NCBI RefSeq assembly: GCF_030548465.1
Contig: NZ_JAUOSF010000010.1
Span: 1-64,000 of the forward strand
Length of the DNA stretch: 64,000 nucleotides
DNA from: Tamlana sp. 2_MG-2023
Lineage (GTDB): Bacteria > Bacteroidota > Bacteroidia > Flavobacteriales > Flavobacteriaceae
Reading direction: 5' to 3'
Of the stretch, positions 62,302 through 64,000 are shown in pieces. The notes beneath the pieces are model-generated. The model was given only the letters and a program-made list of their open reading frames with translations. It made no database searches and was not told the origin of the DNA. The position numbers and the translations under genes are program-made. Each line of letters opens with the position of its first letter. The stretch's first letter is position 1.

Positions 62302-62751
62302 ATGAAGTATACTGAAGAAATTTCAAATAAATTAAACGAATTATTAATCAAGAATTATGATGCCGAAAAAGGGTATCTCAATGCTGCTGAAACCGTAGAA
62401 AGTCCGGCCTTGAAAATGTTCTTCAAGAAAAGAGCGATCGAGCGTGGAGATTTTGCGAAAGCATTAAGAATCGAGATTTTAAGATATGGTCAAATTCCTG
62501 AAGATGGCGGTAGTTTTAAAGGCGCTGTTTATCGAAACTGGACGACTTTAAGAACGCTTTTAGCATCAAATGACGTCGAGATTGTTTTAAAAGAAGCGAT
62601 ACGCGGTGAGGAAGAAAGCCTTAAAGAGTATGACGAAATCTTAAAAGATAGAAATATGCCTCCTAGTATCGATATTATGTTGAATAATCAAAGAAAAGCC
62701 ATTCAAGCGGCGATTAATTCAGAAAAAGTTCATGAGGTCTTGGTGTCCTAA
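62302..62751 (+). CDS. DUF2383 ferritin-like protein (copy 2)
   Basis: The preferred start is the ATG at 62302 (MKYTEEISNKLNELLIKNYDAEKG); a GTG at 62245 would add 19 residues. The product of about 149 aa is a PA2169-type four-helix protein: NYDAEKGYLNAAETVESPALKMFFKKRAIERGDFAKALR, EAIRGEEESLKEYDEIL and NNQRKAIQAAINSEKVHEV. Metal-ligand-like Glu/His residues are kept (EAIRGEEES, HEVL). It is the closer family member of the two copies here. Confidence 0.9.
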   Translation: MKYTEEISNKLNELLIKNYDAEKGYLNAAETVESPALKMFFKKRAIERGDFAKALRIEILRYGQIPEDGGSFKGAVYRNWTTLRTLLASNDVEIVLKEAIRGEEESLKEYDEILKDRNMPPSIDIMLNNQRKAIQAAINSEKVHEVLVS

Positions 62752-62775
62752 CCAAAATCATTAATTGAGCTAGTT

Positions 62776-62814
62776 GCGGAGCTTTCAGTAATTTACTGAA
62801 AGCTCCGCTTTTTT
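62776..62814 (+). terminator. Terminator after DUF2383 copy 2
   Basis: GCGGAGCTTTCAGTAA and TTACTGAAAGCTCCGC form a perfect 16-bp stem with a one-base loop, then TTTTTT. Confidence 0.95.
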
Positions 62815-62923
62815 GTTTACAACTTTTAGAGGTTCAGTTTTTAAAAGTGTAAATTCTCCGTATTTTTAACGACTAAGATTTGTTTTTCTAATCGCCTTAA
62901 TAACAAACATCTAAACTTTAAGA

Positions 62924-64000
62924 ATGTACTTAATTTTTGATACTGAAACTACCGGATTGCCTAAACGCTGGGATGCACCCATAACCGATACCGATAATTG
63001 GCCAAGGTGTATTCAAATTGCATGGCAATTGCATGATGACATGGGTAATTGTATCGAGAGTCAGGATTACTTGGTGAAACCCGAAGGTTTTAATATCCCG
63101 TATGATGCTGAGAAAATTCACGGTATTTCTACCGAATTGGCTCAAGAGCAAGGTGTTTCTTTAGATGAGGTTTTAGAAAAATTTAATATCGCATTAGGGA
63201 AAACCAAGTTTGTCGTTGGGCAAAACGTGAAGTTCGATTTAAACATTATGGGTGCCGAGTTTGTACGTGGTAATGTTGAAAATCAGTTACAAGAATTACC
63301 AGTTTTAGATACTTGTACAGAGCATACGGCCGAACTTTGTCAAATTCCCGGTGGTCGTTATGGTAAATTTAAACTGCCAACGCTTACCGAACTCCATGAG
63401 TTTCTATTCAATCAGCCATTTGCTGAAGCGCACAACGCCACTGCCGATGTAGAGGCAACCACGCGTTGTTTTTTAGAGTTAATTCGTTTAGAAGAATATA
63501 CCAAGGAGCAACTTGAAGTTGAGCCAGATTATTTCGAGAATTTTAAAAAGGAAAACCCAGAGCCTATTCAGCTTATTGGGTTAAAGCACATCAACCTTAA
63601 AAAGGAGAGTGCTAAAATTCTTGAGCGCATTAAAAAAGCACAAACGGTTGAGGTTTCTTCGGAAGAAATAAAGCAAAATATTTCCGAGTTAGCTGAAGTT
63701 GATTTTGTGCATTTACACAATCACTCGCAATTTTCCGTATTACAATCTACTATGGGTGTGGCCGATATTGTTTCGGCAGCAGCCAAATATAATATGCCAG
63801 CCGTAGCGCTAACCGATCATGCCAATATGATGGGGGCTTTTCACTTTGTGAATGCGGTAAACAAACATAACAGTGGTGTTCAAGCTAAAATTAAGGAAGC
63901 TGAAGCCACAGGGGCTACTGTTACAGCAAAGGAAATAAAACCGATAATTGGTTGTGAGTTTTTTGTTTGTGAAGATCATTTAGATAAAACTCGAAAAGAT
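62924..64000 (+). CDS. dnaE: DNA polymerase III alpha with N-terminal proofreading domain (5' part)
   Basis: The frame starts ATGTACTTAATTTTTGATAC at 62924 and runs to the window edge (359 codons). Residues 1-180 form a DnaQ-like exonuclease: FDTETTGLP (ExoI), QNVKFDLNIMGAEF (ExoII), and HNATADVEATTRCF (ExoIII). From residue 260 the PHP domain starts with VHLHNHSQFSVLQSTMG and PAVALTDHANMMGAFHF. So this is a DnaE with a fused 3'-5' exonuclease, as in Bacteroidota. The polymerase part lies beyond the window. Confidence 0.93.
   Translation, partial: MYLIFDTETTGLPKRWDAPITDTDNWPRCIQIAWQLHDDMGNCIESQDYLVKPEGFNIPYDAEKIHGISTELAQEQGVSLDEVLEKFNIALGKTKFVVGQNVKFDLNIMGAEFVRGNVENQLQELPVLDTCTEHTAELCQIPGGRYGKFKLPTLTELHEFLFNQPFAEAHNATADVEATTRCFLELIRLEEYTKEQLEVEPDYFENFKKENPEPIQLIGLKHINLKKESAKILERIKKAQTVEVSSEEIKQNISELAEVDFVHLHNHSQFSVLQSTMGVADIVSAAAKYNMPAVALTDHANMMGAFHFVNAVNKHNSGVQAKIKEAEATGATVTAKEIKPIIGCEFFVCEDHLDKTRKD

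Noticed and set aside
62930-63151. 73-aa minus-strand ORF
   Set aside because: Shadow of the dnaE exonuclease domain, which is the supported frame.
1-64000. CRISPR array, tRNA, rRNA, prophage or insertion sequence
   Set aside because: No regular repeat-spacer series, cloverleaf or rRNA sequence, integrase or transposase was seen when reading both strands.

Overview
The window is AT-rich DNA of a member of the Flavobacteriaceae (Bacteroidota), most likely marine. The grounds are the protein families (DUF805, DKNYY, DUF2383, DUF4136 and OmpA lipoproteins, a ribonucleotide reductase whose small subunit carries an ATP-cone, a DnaE with a fused exonuclease), repeated Bacteroidota-type -7 boxes (TAnnTTTG), the near absence of Shine-Dalgarno sequences, and a secreted PL7 alginate lyase. 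The genus cannot be fixed from the sequence. No rRNA, tRNA, CRISPR array, prophage or intact insertion sequence was seen.

Layout. 1-2140: a TM2 protein without a usable start, a DUF805 protein, and a cassette-like unit with a 317-aa unknown gene bordered by integron-type core sites. 2141-6865: an aminolipid-type acyltransferase fusion, aspartokinase and GNAT operon, divergent from fructose-bisphosphatase. 7127-8896: a lone PL7 alginate lyase lipoprotein with a striking three-operator promoter. 9236-19938: a nitrogen island, with glutamate synthase gltBD divergent from porin, amt, P-II and amt; two large palindromes sit before the porin. 20019-23146: a mosaic repeat and PEP carboxylase. 23379-25576: an FNR/CRP-like site and promoter driving an uncharacterised 604-aa protein and a small Cys-containing protein. 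25878-28378: nadAB.

28420-41843: single housekeeping and accessory genes (SSB, SRPBCC, lipocalin, VOC, CBS, threonine dehydrogenase, HupE/UreJ-like, dCMP deaminase, S41 protease, two tandem secreted paralogues, DKNYY protein, MarC operon, DUF3109), with a second inverted copy of the mosaic repeat and a structured repeat at 34294-34366. 42312-45379: nrdB-nrdA, with the ATP-cone on NrdB rather than NrdA. 45554-48081: envelope proteins and the nucleoside phosphorylase PpnP. 48247-52544: a phosphate island (PiT-PhoU-like transporter, OprP-type porin, small secreted MORN-like protein) whose shared regulatory region holds TTAATGT-like heptamers phased at 11 bp, the geometry of Pho boxes. 53030-58686: a very large PEP-carboxykinase-like protein (candidate PPi-dependent PEPCK), glutaryl-CoA dehydrogenase and TrmN6. 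59027-62751: two DUF2383 ferritin-like paralogues around rimM/rpsP and a lactonase. 62924-64000: the 5' part of dnaE with a fused proofreading domain.

The genes join at nutrient assimilation. Ammonium uptake and sensing (Amt, P-II) feeds GOGAT. Phosphate uptake runs through an OprP-type porin and PiT. Alginate is a carbon source. Carbon flux at the PEP/oxaloacetate node is handled by PEPC and the PEPCK-like enzyme, with FBPase completing gluconeogenesis. Several clear operators (alginate lyase, porin-amt, FNR-like, Pho-like) are the most informative new observations.
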